A stretch of DNA of 64,000 nucleotides from contig NZ_LMEO01000045.1 of NCBI RefSeq assembly GCF_001426375.1, positions 488,928-552,927 of the forward strand. The letters run 5' to 3'. Numbering within the stretch: the stretch's first letter is position 1; each line of letters opens with the position of its first letter. The notes beneath the pieces are model-generated. The model was not told the DNA's origin and ran no database searches. It saw only the letters and a list, made by a program, of their open reading frames with translations. The DNA comes from Paenibacillus sp. Root444D2 (GTDB taxonomy: Bacteria; Bacillota; Bacilli; Paenibacillales; NBRC-103111). This document shows, piece by piece, positions 15,808 to 24,236 of this stretch. The translations under genes and the position numbers were made by a program.

Positions 15808-17274
15808 TTATGGAGCAGCGATAGTGAACTGCATCTGCGATCGCATATGACCTTCTTCCTTTTGTTCAAGTAGAACATCCGAATTTGTTTTCTTATACTG
15901 AATCATTGTTGGTCTCTTTAAGGTTACCTGGTAATCTCCAAATGGAACTTGTTTACCATTCACGTCTTTTTGATCCCATTTAAATGACAACTCCTGACTA
16001 TAAATTTCGTCTCCTACCTTGGGAAAGGTTTTGTTTAAGGCAGGAAGCTTGCCGGACCATACGAGAGTACCCGGCGCATTCCGATCTGATCGATCCATTT
16101 GCAGAATCTGAATTTCAAAAGATGTGCTTTCAACGAGTGTAAGATCATCCTCACTTACATTTGCAACTTGGAATGAAATATCAATCGGATCTCCGGCACC
16201 AATAAAACCGAAAGGTTGATTAAAGACGCTGCTTACCGCACTAACTCCCGTCGCAAACGGAGAACCTCGCCACCCTGCTCCAAAATCATATGTATGTTCA
16301 CTCCATTTCGAAGAAATTTGCTTTACTTCTACTTGGGATGGAAGTTCATACAATTCTGGATCTAACGCAGAGTCGGCAGCATAAATCCATGCGTCTCCCA
16401 ACCACTGGCTGTGAATGTGCTGCCAGCCACTTCCACGTTCATATACATCGACAGTTTGTGGAGATAAAGTAGCAAGTACCTTTGCTTTTTTATTCGGGTG
16501 TTCGTAAACAGGTGTATTTAAAGTTAGTTTAAGTTCTTTATCCTCTATTCTTAAATCCTTTGGATAACCAATGTTAATATTCACCCAGCGCGGTCCCTGC
16601 CATGAATCTACGTAGTACCAGTCATCGTTCACACGTAGGGAGCTTACTAAATCCTGAGAAGATAACCATCCCATAACTACCCCTCCTGCATCTGGCGAGG
16701 TAAACATCGGAGTAGTCACGGAAATCGATATCCCAACCGGTCCATAATAAACATGGGCATGCTCGTATACGGGATGGGTGGGATGAATCCAATTGTAGCC
16801 AAGCCACGTTTGAATGAGGTAATCCCCATTTGCGCTATAAATCGCCCGAACCGTTTGAGCCGATACAGCTCCTAGTCTCTTACCCTTTTCGAAACGTTCT
16901 TCGTACACTTGCTCCTCTCCGGTTAGCAACACGTCATTGTAGTAAGCATCTGTAAACTGAGGATGATCTACATTTACCCAACGGTTTCCATCCGTCGTCT
17001 CGATTTCGAACCAAATATCTCTTTGATTCTCTAATAGCTTTTGATCCCAATTTACCTCCGCATTGATAACTCGCACGAACTGTGGAGTCGCGTCGTACAG
17101 TTTGCTGCCTTCAGGATCATCGTAGATTGGCGTTAGCTTTTCACTTAAATAAATTTCTTCCGGTAATTTCAAGATTGATGTATCCCGCGCTGCTTCTGCC
17201 GTAATCGAAAAGCCTATAAACACACTATACAACAGCAGCAAATAGGATATAAAAAAGAACGTCCATCGTCTCAT
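15808..17274 (-). CDS. Secreted protein with four SH3-like repeats and a BsuPI-like domain
   Basis: A 488-residue exported protein with signal peptide 1-28 (cut near AEA). Four repeats of ~75 residues (about 45-105, 118-175, 188-245, 258-315) share TP(I/M/V)(Y/F), (L/V)S(P/A/S)Q(T/D)V and a Trp-rich WLGD-x-WI-type ending, the same module as in the protein at 8774-10009. After residue ~345 a beta domain resembles the BsuPI proteinase-inhibitor fold: ISFQVANVSEDDLTLVES, VWSGKLP and the last strand GKQVPFGDYQVTL. The SH3-like repeats suggest wall binding and the BsuPI part a protein partner, but no partner is visible. A GGAG site supports the start. Confidence 0.75.
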   Translation of the reverse strand: MRRWTFFFISYLLLLYSVFIGFSITAEAARDTSILKLPEEIYLSEKLTPIYDDPEGSKLYDATPQFVRVINAEVNWDQKLLENQRDIWFEIETTDGNRWVNVDHPQFTDAYYNDVLLTGEEQVYEERFEKGKRLGAVSAQTVRAIYSANGDYLIQTWLGYNWIHPTHPVYEHAHVYYGPVGISISVTTPMFTSPDAGGVVMGWLSSQDLVSSLRVNDDWYYVDSWQGPRWVNINIGYPKDLRIEDKELKLTLNTPVYEHPNKKAKVLATLSPQTVDVYERGSGWQHIHSQWLGDAWIYAADSALDPELYELPSQVEVKQISSKWSEHTYDFGAGWRGSPFATGVSAVSSVFNQPFGFIGAGDPIDISFQVANVSEDDLTLVESTSFEIQILQMDRSDRNAPGTLVWSGKLPALNKTFPKVGDEIYSQELSFKWDQKDVNGKQVPFGDYQVTLKRPTMIQYKKTNSDVLLEQKEEGHMRSQMQFTIAAP

Positions 17275-17617
17275 AAAAATTCTCCTTTGTATAAAATTAT
17301 CTACTCTAATTTCTATGTACCGAACAAGCTTATAGCTCTAGGTATAACAGAGGAAAAGAATTTGTTATGCACGTGTCGGTTGATTTGTGTTTGGGGAAAT
17401 GCAAGAGTTACGATACTGTTGTTTTGCTATTTCAGGAAAATTTTATTAGCAATTCAAAACAATTAGCCTCGGCATACTACTCCTGTTGTTGAACTAAAGT
17501 TTCCGTTAGAGCGTAATGAATCCATTTAATCAGTTCCTCTTAAGAACTATCTATAAATACATCAGGGAAATTAGCTTTCCCCGGCAAACGTTTATGTCTT
17601 GTTCAATCCTTTTCGTC
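17275..17617. other. Intergenic region with repeat fragment
   Basis: This gap lies between the SH3-like repeat gene and the foreign-looking murD. It contains a partial repeat end (17492-17518) and AT-rich sequence without a credible gene. It may be the left border of the murD import. Confidence 0.5.
17492..17518. repeat. Dispersed repeat end-motif, partial copy F
   Basis: AACTAAAGTTTCCGTTAGAG is a diverged copy of the family end. It lies 100 bases from the 3' end of murD; another copy (18985) lies just beyond the 5' end. Confidence 0.4.
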
Positions 17618-18934
17618 TTAAGGGTGCAGTGCTCCGACCAAGTCTACAAAGTGACGCCCGCGCTCTTCAAAGTTACGATATTGGTCAAAAGCAGTGCATG
17701 CAGGACTCAGCAGCACAGTGTCACCCGGTGCGGCCAGCTTGTGCGCCTGCGTCACTGCCTCGGCCAGGCCTTCGCAGCGGACAATAGGCGGGCAATTCGG
17801 CACTCTGCGCGCCGCTACCTCGATTTGACTGGCTGCTTCTCCGATCAACAGCAGCACTTTAACATGATCAGGCAGCAGCCTAGCCATCTCGTCAAACGGT
17901 ACTTTCTTATCTCTCCCGCCGGCGATCAGCAGCACTCGGCCCACATGCGCATGCAGTGTGGCTACGGTACGGGCGGGGCTTGAGCCGATTGAATTGTTGT
18001 AATAATGCACGCCGCCCACAGCTGCCACCCACTGGTTTCGGTGCTCCACGCCGACGAAGTTGCGCACCGTCTCCAGGATTGCCTCATCAGACACGGTCCC
18101 CCGCACGGCGGTCATAGCAGCCATAACGTTCTCTACGTTATACCAACCCGGCAAACGAATGTCGCTGATGGGCAATAGACCGTCGATCACGCCATCGTGG
18201 ACAGTGTGCCCGCCAAAATACTTGGTCTGCCCCCGCCCGCGCAGTGCGGCGGTCGCCGGATTGTCGCCGTTTAGAACGGCAAAGTCGTGAGCACTCTGAA
18301 AATCCAGCAGGCGGCGCTTGGCGGCGGTATATTCATCCATGTCGCGGTGCCAGTCGAGGTGATTGGGCGAGAGATTGGTAATCACCGCCACATGGGGAGA
18401 GCGCGTCATGTCCATCAGCTGGAAGCTGGACAGCTCGACCGCGCACGCATCCAGCGGCGACATCTCGCCCGCGCGCGTCAGAAGTGGCGTGCCAATGTTG
18501 CCGCCCAGATGCACCGTACGCCCCCCGTCAGCCAGCATGTCTGCAATCAACGACGTGGTGGTGGTCTTACCGTCCGAACCGGTCACGCCGAAAATAGGAC
18601 AAGGACACAGCGCAAAGAACTCCTCCATCTCACTGGTCACACGGCTGCCGCCAGCGCGGGCCGAATCCAGTGCCGGATGGTCTGGGCGCATGCCCGGAGT
18701 GCGGAACACCACGTCGCCCCCAACGTGATCCAGATAATTCTCCCCCAGGTGCAACCCGACACCTAGCGTGTCCCACTCCTCCCGGGGTAGGGTAGGATTG
18801 CGATCACGTACGGTGACACGCGCCCCGGCCGAGCATAGCATGCGGATCAACGGTGAATTGCTAACGCCGGCGCCGATGACGGTCACGTCCCGACCGGCCA
18901 GCGATTGGATATAGATGTCAAAAGCAGGATTCAT
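17618..18934 (-). CDS. murD: MurD-type UDP-MurNAc-L-Ala:D-Glu ligase, probably acquired
   Basis: About 438 residues with the three Mur-ligase domains: Rossmann N-domain (VTVIGAGVS), ATP domain with GVTGSDGKTTTT, ELSSFQL and NLSPNHLDWH, and C-domain with LLIAGGRDKKVPF and LLSPACTAFDQY. Start ATG 18934 has GGAGGT at 5 bases. The reaction adds D-Glu to UDP-MurNAc-L-Ala in the cytoplasm. Unlike neighbours, the gene is visibly G+C-rich with C/G third positions, and the canonical NDSKATN loop is YNNSIGSSPARTVA, a form I associate with clostridial (Oscillospiraceae-like) MurD. It stands alone rather than in a division/cell-wall cluster. I infer horizontal transfer and an extra, non-essential copy. 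Confidence 0.88.
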   Translation of the reverse strand: MNPAFDIYIQSLAGRDVTVIGAGVSNSPLIRMLCSAGARVTVRDRNPTLPREEWDTLGVGLHLGENYLDHVGGDVVFRTPGMRPDHPALDSARAGGSRVTSEMEEFFALCPCPIFGVTGSDGKTTTTSLIADMLADGGRTVHLGGNIGTPLLTRAGEMSPLDACAVELSSFQLMDMTRSPHVAVITNLSPNHLDWHRDMDEYTAAKRRLLDFQSAHDFAVLNGDNPATAALRGRGQTKYFGGHTVHDGVIDGLLPISDIRLPGWYNVENVMAAMTAVRGTVSDEAILETVRNFVGVEHRNQWVAAVGGVHYYNNSIGSSPARTVATLHAHVGRVLLIAGGRDKKVPFDEMARLLPDHVKVLLLIGEAASQIEVAARRVPNCPPIVRCEGLAEAVTQAHKLAAPGDTVLLSPACTAFDQYRNFEERGRHFVDLVGALHP

Positions 18935-18984
18935 AAGCACCTCCGCTTAGAAAATGTCATTTAATCAAATATACCACATATTGG

Positions 18985-19007
18985 AACTATCCTGGCCTTT
19001 AGCTAAT
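18985..19007. repeat. Dispersed repeat end-motif, partial copy E
   Basis: AACTATCCTGGCCTTTAGCTAAT matches the family end. It lies 50 bases upstream of murD, on the other side of that gene from copy F. Confidence 0.45.
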
Positions 19008-19214
19008 GATAAAATAACATCGAGGTTTAATAGAGCCAAAATCAAAAAAAGCCTTTCAGGGATGCTTTCCCATACAAGGCTTCTTCAACGTTATCGAACT
19101 GTTAAGGTATTAAAGATATCCGATACTCCTCTCGTCTCCAACATACATATCCACGTATCAAATAATCAAATTGTCTGTGGTTATACTAACTTTAGCCTTA
19201 GGAGGCGATTAACT

Positions 19215-19625
19215 ATGATAAGAGTGCTCAATGTGGATGGCCAAAAACTAACCCCATGTTTACTTCACCGGGCTTGGAGGGAAGTTAATCGAGCCCGTGC
19301 CGTCTGGATTGACGAGCAGACAATCCAATTACTTTACAACCCATTTTCATTTCGAGACTATAGAAAAGCTGCATTAAAACGGGATCATTACACATGTTTG
19401 TGGTGTGGACGTCCCGCAACGACTGTAGATCATATTGTCCCTTCAAGCAAAGGAGGCTCAGATCTTCCCCAAAACTTACTCGCTTCTTGCATGGAATGCA
19501 ACACGAAACGAGGAAACCGTTCAGCGTTCTCATATCTTTTAGAAAAAGTACTTTCCGTGCCGAATTCTATAAAGCTCTGTTACCGAATCATTAAAGCTAA
19601 ACATAACCATCGTCGAGCGAACTGA
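19215..19625 (+). CDS. HNH endonuclease
   Basis: A 136-residue protein from the ATG at 19215, chosen because AGGAGG lies nine bases before it; the frame is open further upstream but has no such site and crosses a repeat. The HNH domain (about 55-115) has the CLWC and SCMEC zinc pairs, the VDHIVPSSKGG catalytic segment and N of NLLASC. Such stand-alone HNH proteins are found near phage and mobile genes and as housekeeping DNA nucleases; the role here is unknown. It ends at its own terminator (19636-19668). Confidence 0.85.
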   Translation: MIRVLNVDGQKLTPCLLHRAWREVNRARAVWIDEQTIQLLYNPFSFRDYRKAALKRDHYTCLWCGRPATTVDHIVPSSKGGSDLPQNLLASCMECNTKRGNRSAFSYLLEKVLSVPNSIKLCYRIIKAKHNHRRAN

Positions 19626-19635
19626 TGTAAGTACT

Positions 19636-19668
19636 CTTCACCGCCTTGAGGCGGTTTTTATCTTTTGC
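19636..19668 (+). terminator. Terminator of the HNH gene
   Basis: ACCGCC-TTGA-GGCGGT hairpin followed by TTTTATCTTTT, 12 bases behind the stop. Confidence 0.85.
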
Positions 19669-19731
19669 CTGTATTCGAGGAATTTATTGTTTAGTGGATC
19701 GTCGCGCCCGTATAGCACAGTGTCAACGGTG

Positions 19732-20193
19732 CTATGTACGTCCGCGGCTCGATTCGTTCCTCAATACCTCCCCGAGAGTGTCGAGCATGGCCTTCGTACC
19801 ATGTTCACGCTGTTCCGGTGTATCGTGGCCATCGAGATAAGTTCCTTGTTCTGTAAAGATCAACCTCGTGCCTGCATCCGTTGGCTTTAACTCCACTGTC
19901 GTCACCGATACCGAAATTCGCATCTCGCCCATGTCCAAGGTATACGAATAGACAATGCGCTGATTTGGCACGATTTCCTGAAAGCAGGCGTCAAAAGTGT
20001 AGATTGGGCCGTCTGGCGGGCCTCCACGACTAAATTCCCGTCCGCCAACCCTGAAGTCGAATTCATCGGCTTTCGAGAACCAACGGGCTTTAGCCTCAGA
20101 GTCTGCCCAAGCGGCGAACACTCGCGCGGGTGATGCTTGATAAGTTCGCTCAACAGTAAACGTGGCGTGGTGTACAGATCGTTCGTTCATCAT
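19732..20193 (-). CDS. SRPBCC (AHSA1-like) domain protein
   Basis: A 153-residue single-domain START/Bet v1-like protein: TFTVERTYQASPARVFAAWAD at the N-terminus is the family opening strand, followed by WF, the GGREFSRGG loop and a last helix around GTKAMLDTLGEVL. AHSA1-like bacterial proteins bind small hydrophobic ligands, and many occur directly behind ArsR- or MerR-type regulators, as here: a MerR gene ends 16 bases before this start and the pair shares one promoter. GGGAGG stands before the ATG. No enzymatic activity can be assigned. Confidence 0.85.
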   Translation of the reverse strand: MMNERSVHHATFTVERTYQASPARVFAAWADSEAKARWFSKADEFDFRVGGREFSRGGPPDGPIYTFDACFQEIVPNQRIVYSYTLDMGEMRISVSVTTVELKPTDAGTRLIFTEQGTYLDGHDTPEQREHGTKAMLDTLGEVLRNESSRGRT

Positions 20194-20208
20194 GTGTTCC
20201 TCCCAATG

Positions 20209-20697
20209 TTAAAGTTTGTCAAGATCTTGTTCGGCGAGGAAGTCGCCTAGTCGATCGAGTCTTTGTTCTACTTTCATCTGTCGCTCAAAGAAATATTTGT
20301 CGTGGCTCTTTTTCATCATAACCAGCACTTTTGTGAAATCGTCTACGGTCAACGGTTCCTTCATTTGCATGAGTGTTGACACATGTTCTAACTCTTCAAG
20401 AAGCTTCTGTTGAATCTTTATTTTTTCTTTTAGACTGGCAATTTGTATGGATACTATCTCAATTGGACTGCAATGCTCCTGGGCCAGTAGCGACTTGATT
20501 TCCTCCAACGCTAAACCCAATTCCTTTAATGAGAGAATTTGGTGCAGACGCGAAATGTCAGATTCAGTGTACAACCTGTGACCCGAATCCGTCTGATCGG
20601 ATGGCGAGAACAAGCCGATTTGATCATAAAATCGTAATGTTCGAATTGTTAACCCTGTCAGTTTGGCAATTTCTCCGACTTTCCAATGCGGTTTCAT
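20209..20697 (-). CDS. MerR-family regulator
   Basis: About 162 residues from the ATG at 20697, which has AGAAGGGG before it. The N-terminal winged HTH (KVGEIAKLTGLTIRTLRFYD) is followed by DSGHRLYTESDISRL and a long coiled-coil helix (about 75-115), then a C-terminal part without cysteine clusters, close to the antibiotic/organic-ligand-sensing MerR branch (TipA/HTH-only group). The own promoter has the MerR hallmark of a 19-bp spacer filled by a palindrome. It is translationally close to the SRPBCC gene downstream, which may carry or degrade its ligand. Confidence 0.88.
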   Translation of the reverse strand: MKPHWKVGEIAKLTGLTIRTLRFYDQIGLFSPSDQTDSGHRLYTESDISRLHQILSLKELGLALEEIKSLLAQEHCSPIEIVSIQIASLKEKIKIQQKLLEELEHVSTLMQMKEPLTVDDFTKVLVMMKKSHDKYFFERQMKVEQRLDRLGDFLAEQDLDKL

Positions 20698-20739
20698 AAT
20701 CAACCCCTTCTGCAGCGCCATTCATTTACCGGTAACTAA

Positions 20740-20770
20740 ATTATAAAACATTACGTAACGTAATGTTCAA
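20740..20770 (-). promoter_or_regulatory. MerR-type autoregulated promoter
   Basis: On the minus strand TTGAAC (20770-20765) and TATAAT (20745-20740) stand 19 bp apart. The inverted repeat AACATTACG-TNA-CGTAATGTT lies across the spacer. The transcript would begin just before the MerR start at 20697. Confidence 0.8.
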
Positions 20771-21141
20771 GACTTTTTTTCTTGGAGGTATCAGTCCTCC
20801 CTCCATCATTCCCCTTCGAGGCAACTTTCCGCAGCCAGAAAGCGGTTGAAACTCAAAATTGCGCCTCGCTTGTGATATGTTTCACAAAATATTGTTTGTT
20901 TCTTCAAGTGTTTATTTCCAAACTTTATTGTCTTCCAACAAAGTAAAGACTGTTGGGTGACAAATATGTTTTGAACTAACGTGCAGCTCTACGGGTAGTC
21001 CCTCACAGATGATTAATTAGTAGGTTATCTTGTCCAGGAATAAGCAGCTGCATAGTTTCACCTTTCGCTCTCTCATTTTTTCATTTTAAACATATACATA
21101 TCGGCAAAATGTCCATTTTTTCCCTTCCCATTCGAGAACTT
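20771..21141. other. Intergenic region, no gene recognised
   Basis: Between the MerR promoter and the convergent-side end of the ECF operon. Small hairpins are possible near 20830-20850, and a weak repeat-like AGGTTATCTTGTCC stands at 21020. Nothing here supports a gene or riboswitch. Confidence 0.45.
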
Positions 21142-21708
21142 CTATTTGACCAATATTGAGTGCATTTTTTTCATGCAACCATTGGTGATCACAACCCATA
21201 GCCAGCTGTACAAGGCTGAGAAAATGTATATAGAAGCAAATGTAACAACATGAAACGTTGAAGAAACAGACGGCCCCAAAACGGGGAAACGCAATCCGTA
21301 CATCAAGATATTGATCCCGGCAAATAAAAACAAAGAAGCTGCGGCAATGATACTGATCCATTGCTTCAGCATCAAGAAGGCTCCGCCAAGACCCAACCCC
21401 AATAATCCCGTTGTGAAAGGAAAGACGATGATTTCGCTCGGCTGCAGAATGAGAAGCAAGACGATGGTCAATATATACCCCATGAATCCGGAACGGATGG
21501 AAACAATCGTGCATAGTACGATCGGCGCCGTAGAAAAGGGGCTGATCAAATATCCGACACCCGGCAAAAAACCGCCGGCGGCTTGCAAGACAGCTGCGAT
21601 GGAGGCAAGAAAAGCCGTGAAAATTAGCTGATTGGTTTTCGACATGTATTGTTGAAAATAGGAATGAAGCTCTTGAGCGCTTGAAAGACCCTTCATCAAA
21701 AAGACCAT
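21142..21708 (-). CDS. ECF transporter S component (substrate-binding membrane subunit)
   Basis: A 188-residue membrane protein with about five or six hydrophobic helices. It is the last gene of an ECF importer operon and is translated from an AGGGGG site. The N-terminal MSKTNQLIFTAFLASIAAV and the loop GGFLPGVGYLISPFSTAPI resemble S components of the vitamin/precursor type, but I see no motif that fixes biotin, thiamine, riboflavin or cobalt. No vitamin-biosynthesis gene or riboswitch is nearby. A longer minus-strand frame overlapping this one (21086-21790) has no such features and is a shadow. Confidence 0.75.
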   Translation of the reverse strand: MVFLMKGLSSAQELHSYFQQYMSKTNQLIFTAFLASIAAVLQAAGGFLPGVGYLISPFSTAPIVLCTIVSIRSGFMGYILTIVLLLILQPSEIIVFPFTTGLLGLGLGGAFLMLKQWISIIAAASLFLFAGINILMYGLRFPVLGPSVSSTFHVVTFASIYIFSALYSWLWVVITNGCMKKMHSILVK

Positions 21709-21717
21709 ACGATCCCC

Positions 21718-22545
21718 CTAAAAAAATCGAATTATGAACGTAGAAGCGAAAAAGAAACAGGCAGCGGTACCAGCAAGCGCCTCCCGCCACCCCATTCTCA
21801 GCGTATGGCGGTGTGTCCTGCCCCTCTCTCCTTTGTAACAGCGCGATTCCATGGCCACGGATAATTGTTCAGCGCGGCGGAAGGATTGAACAAGCAAGGG
21901 GACTATCAACCGCAACGGCTCCTGCATGCGACGGATCCAATTCCGGCCTTCGTAAAAGGCCCCCCTCGCCTTTCGGGCTTTGATCATGATATCGATTTCC
22001 TCTGCCGCGATCGGGATATAGCGAAGTGCGATTGCCAGCATGAGAGCAAATTCGCCGGCTGGAAAACGGATGACGGTGAAGGGACGAAGCAGCCGTTCTA
22101 GTCCGGCCGTCAAATCCCCGGGGGATGTCGTTAACGTGAGCAAAGAGGTTAAGCAAATAAGTAGAATGAGCCGCACATTGATAATAATAGCTTCCAGGAG
22201 CCCTTGATCATAGATGATCAGCCGTCCCAAAGACCATACCGGTAATCCTTGACGATCCGTTAACATGTGGTATATTCCGATAAAAACAATGAGTGCCGAC
22301 ATTCCCAGCAGACTTTGCAAAAAATAAAAGAACGATATTCGGGTTAAGCGTATCACAAACAACGCGGCCACTGTATGGATGCCTAATAGCAGAGTTGTAT
22401 TTGAACTAAAAATTGCAGCTGCAAAAATCATTGCAAAAATGATTTTAAAACGAGGGTCAAGCTTATGTACAAAAGTTTGACCGGGTACGTAACGACCCAT
22501 AGGAAATTTGTCAATAGGCCCCACTATTTTTCCAACCTCATCCAT
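21718..22545 (-). CDS. ecfT: ECF transporter T component
   Basis: A 275-residue integral membrane scaffold that couples the two ATPases to the S component. Transmembrane segments occupy about 30-125 and 250-270. The cytoplasmic coupling helices carry KARKARGA (the first Ala-Arg-Gly motif) and AMESRCYKGE (second motif, usually ARS/ARG). The frame overlaps the end of ecfA2 by about 20 bases, indicating translational coupling. The true start may be the ATG 15 codons in (MGRYVPG), which matches the usual EcfT N-terminus. Confidence 0.9.
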   Translation of the reverse strand: MDEVGKIVGPIDKFPMGRYVPGQTFVHKLDPRFKIIFAMIFAAAIFSSNTTLLLGIHTVAALFVIRLTRISFFYFLQSLLGMSALIVFIGIYHMLTDRQGLPVWSLGRLIIYDQGLLEAIIINVRLILLICLTSLLTLTTSPGDLTAGLERLLRPFTVIRFPAGEFALMLAIALRYIPIAAEEIDIMIKARKARGAFYEGRNWIRRMQEPLRLIVPLLVQSFRRAEQLSVAMESRCYKGERGRTHRHTLRMGWREALAGTAACFFFASTFIIRFF

Positions 22546-23384
22546 TTGATTAAATGCGATATCAATTCATTCTCTTCCACGATATGTCCGGGAATGGATC
22601 CAGGAATCCTTTGTTCAATCTCTTGGATCAATCTCAGCATCGGTGTGGATGCCAGTCCCGCTTCTATTAACTCAGGCAATCTCTCCCTTACCTCTTCAGG
22701 TGTGAGATCCAAAAAGACTGCCCCCTTTTTCATCACGATGATTCGATCCGCATACTCAAGTGCCTCCTCCAGACGATGCGTGATGAGTACCGTTGTCATT
22801 CCTTGTTTTAACTGCAAGGTTTTGATCAACGAAAGAACTTCGTACCGCCCAAGAGGGTCAAGTCCCGACGTCGGTTCGTCAAGAATCAACATGTTCGGAT
22901 CACTCGCTAATATTCCGGCAAGCGCGACCCGGCGCATTTGTCCCCTACTGAGTTGAAACGGAGAACGATCCTTGTATTGTTCAAAAGGCAATCCCACCAG
23001 GTTCATCACTATTTCCACTTTACAGCGAATTTCTTCTTCATCCAAGTTCAATCTGCGAAGCGAGAAAGCGATATCTTGATAAACGGTATCGGCTAGCAGT
23101 TGATGCTCGGGGTACTGGAAAGCATAGCCGATCGATACTCTTAGGCGGTTCATGTCCTTTCGTTTGTTTGTTATGCGATCATTTCCGACCCATACTTCTC
23201 CTTCAGATGGAACGACAAGTCCGTTGATCATTTGCGTTAGCGTCGTCTTTCCGGAGCCCGCATGCCCCATGACAGCGACAAATTGTCCGGCGGGAATATC
23301 TAGCGTAATGCGGTTTAAAGCCTGCTTTTCAAAAGGAGTATTCTTTTGATTCCAGAAGATTACTTGCCGGAAACGTATTTGCAT
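22524..23384 (-). CDS. ecfA2: ECF transporter ATPase 2
   Basis: A 286-residue ABC ATPase. Walker A reads GHAGSGKTT, Q-loop AFQYPEHQL, signature LSRGQMRR, Walker B MLILDEPTSGLDP and switch His LITHRLEEA. The AFQYPEHQLF-type Q-loop is characteristic of the energy-coupling factor A2 subunit. It overlaps ecfA1 (25 bases) and ecfT (22 bases) in the same operon, so the three are made together. It sits on the inner membrane face and powers uptake with EcfA1. Confidence 0.92.
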   Translation of the reverse strand: MQIRFRQVIFWNQKNTPFEKQALNRITLDIPAGQFVAVMGHAGSGKTTLTQMINGLVVPSEGEVWVGNDRITNKRKDMNRLRVSIGYAFQYPEHQLLADTVYQDIAFSLRRLNLDEEEIRCKVEIVMNLVGLPFEQYKDRSPFQLSRGQMRRVALAGILASDPNMLILDEPTSGLDPLGRYEVLSLIKTLQLKQGMTTVLITHRLEEALEYADRIIVMKKGAVFLDLTPEEVRERLPELIEAGLASTPMLRLIQEIEQRIPGSIPGHIVEENELISHLIKWMRLEK

Positions 23385-24214
23385 ATTTGTTTCGCCATTT
23401 CTTCGAGAGTAGCTGCACGTTCCGCCAGATCAAACCCTTCTTTACACAGTGCGTCGCGTATCCGTGCGGCAAACGGTAGGCAAAGACCCGCCTCTTCCAG
23501 CAACTTTGTATTCCCCATAATTTCCTCCCAACTTCCATCGAAATGGATCCTTCCTTCTTTCAGTAAGACGATACGTCCACCGATTTCTATCTCGTCAAGA
23601 TCATGAGTAATATGAACAATGGTCATCCCTTGTTGATGCAACTCAGCCATCATGTTATAGATAACCTGCGCTCCCTGGGGATCCAGCATGGAGGACGCCT
23701 CATCAAAAATAACGATCTCCGGTTCCATGACTGCGATCCCGGCCAAGGCAAGTTTTTGTTTTTGTCCCGGTGACAGAAAATGTGGGTCTTGTTCTTTTAC
23801 CGCCAATAAATCTAATTTCCTCATGATCTCATTTACGCGCCGTTCGATTTCCGCCGGAGGCAATCCGAGATTTTCCAAGCCAAATGAGACGTCATCCTGA
23901 ACGGTAAGGCAAACTATTTGTTGATCCGGATTTTGAAACACGAGTCCGACCTTTTGCCGGATTTCCCCCAAATGTTCCGGGTTGCACGTCTCCTTATCAA
24001 AAATATATACTTTCCCATTGGTGGGAATAAGCAGCCCTTTCATTAATAGGGCTATCGTTGATTTGCCGGAGCCGTTACCCCCAATCATCGTTACCCATTC
24101 TCCCCGATGTACGGCGAAATTAACTCCTTGCAATGCCCAGTCTACATGTTCTCCATAGCTGTAATAAACGTTTTCAAAAAATATGCAAGTCGTCACATCA
24201 TCACCTGCCGGCAT
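23360..24214 (-). CDS. ecfA1: ECF transporter ATPase 1
   Basis: About 284 residues. Walker A GGNGSGKST, Q-loop VFQNPDQQIV (the EcfA1 form), signature LSPGQKQK (LSGGQ variant), Walker B IVIFDEASSMLDP and switch His HITHDLDE. The start could be the ATG at 24214 or a GTG at 24196 that has AGGTG directly before it; the N-terminal residues before VTTCIFFENV are not conserved. It is the first gene of the ECF operon, only 23 bases behind the sorbosone-dehydrogenase-type gene, so readthrough from there is possible. Confidence 0.9.
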   Translation of the reverse strand: MPAGDDVTTCIFFENVYYSYGEHVDWALQGVNFAVHRGEWVTMIGGNGSGKSTIALLMKGLLIPTNGKVYIFDKETCNPEHLGEIRQKVGLVFQNPDQQIVCLTVQDDVSFGLENLGLPPAEIERRVNEIMRKLDLLAVKEQDPHFLSPGQKQKLALAGIAVMEPEIVIFDEASSMLDPQGAQVIYNMMAELHQQGMTIVHITHDLDEIEIGGRIVLLKEGRIHFDGSWEEIMGNTKLLEEAGLCLPFAARIRDALCKEGFDLAERAATLEEMAKQICKYVSGK

Positions 24215-24236
24215 CAAGTTGCCACTCTTCTATGAA

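Noticed and set aside
18954..19214. N-terminal extension of the HNH nuclease
   Set aside because: The frame is open, but it crosses a dispersed repeat end and lacks a start signal; the ATG at 19215 has AGGAGG at ideal distance.
21086..21790. A long minus-strand frame across the ECF S component
   Set aside because: Shadow frame rich in Cys, His and Phe; the other frame gives a membrane protein with proper start and ECF context.
22000..22545. Alternative assignment of the ecfT gene as a cobalt CbiQ protein
   Set aside because: CbiQ and EcfT are one family, and the two overlapping ATPases with the EcfA1/A2 type Q-loops point to a general ECF set; no cobalamin genes are nearby.
24218..24236. 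Riboswitch before the ECF operon
   Set aside because: Only 23 bases separate it from the previous gene; there is no room for an aptamer and no known core motif.
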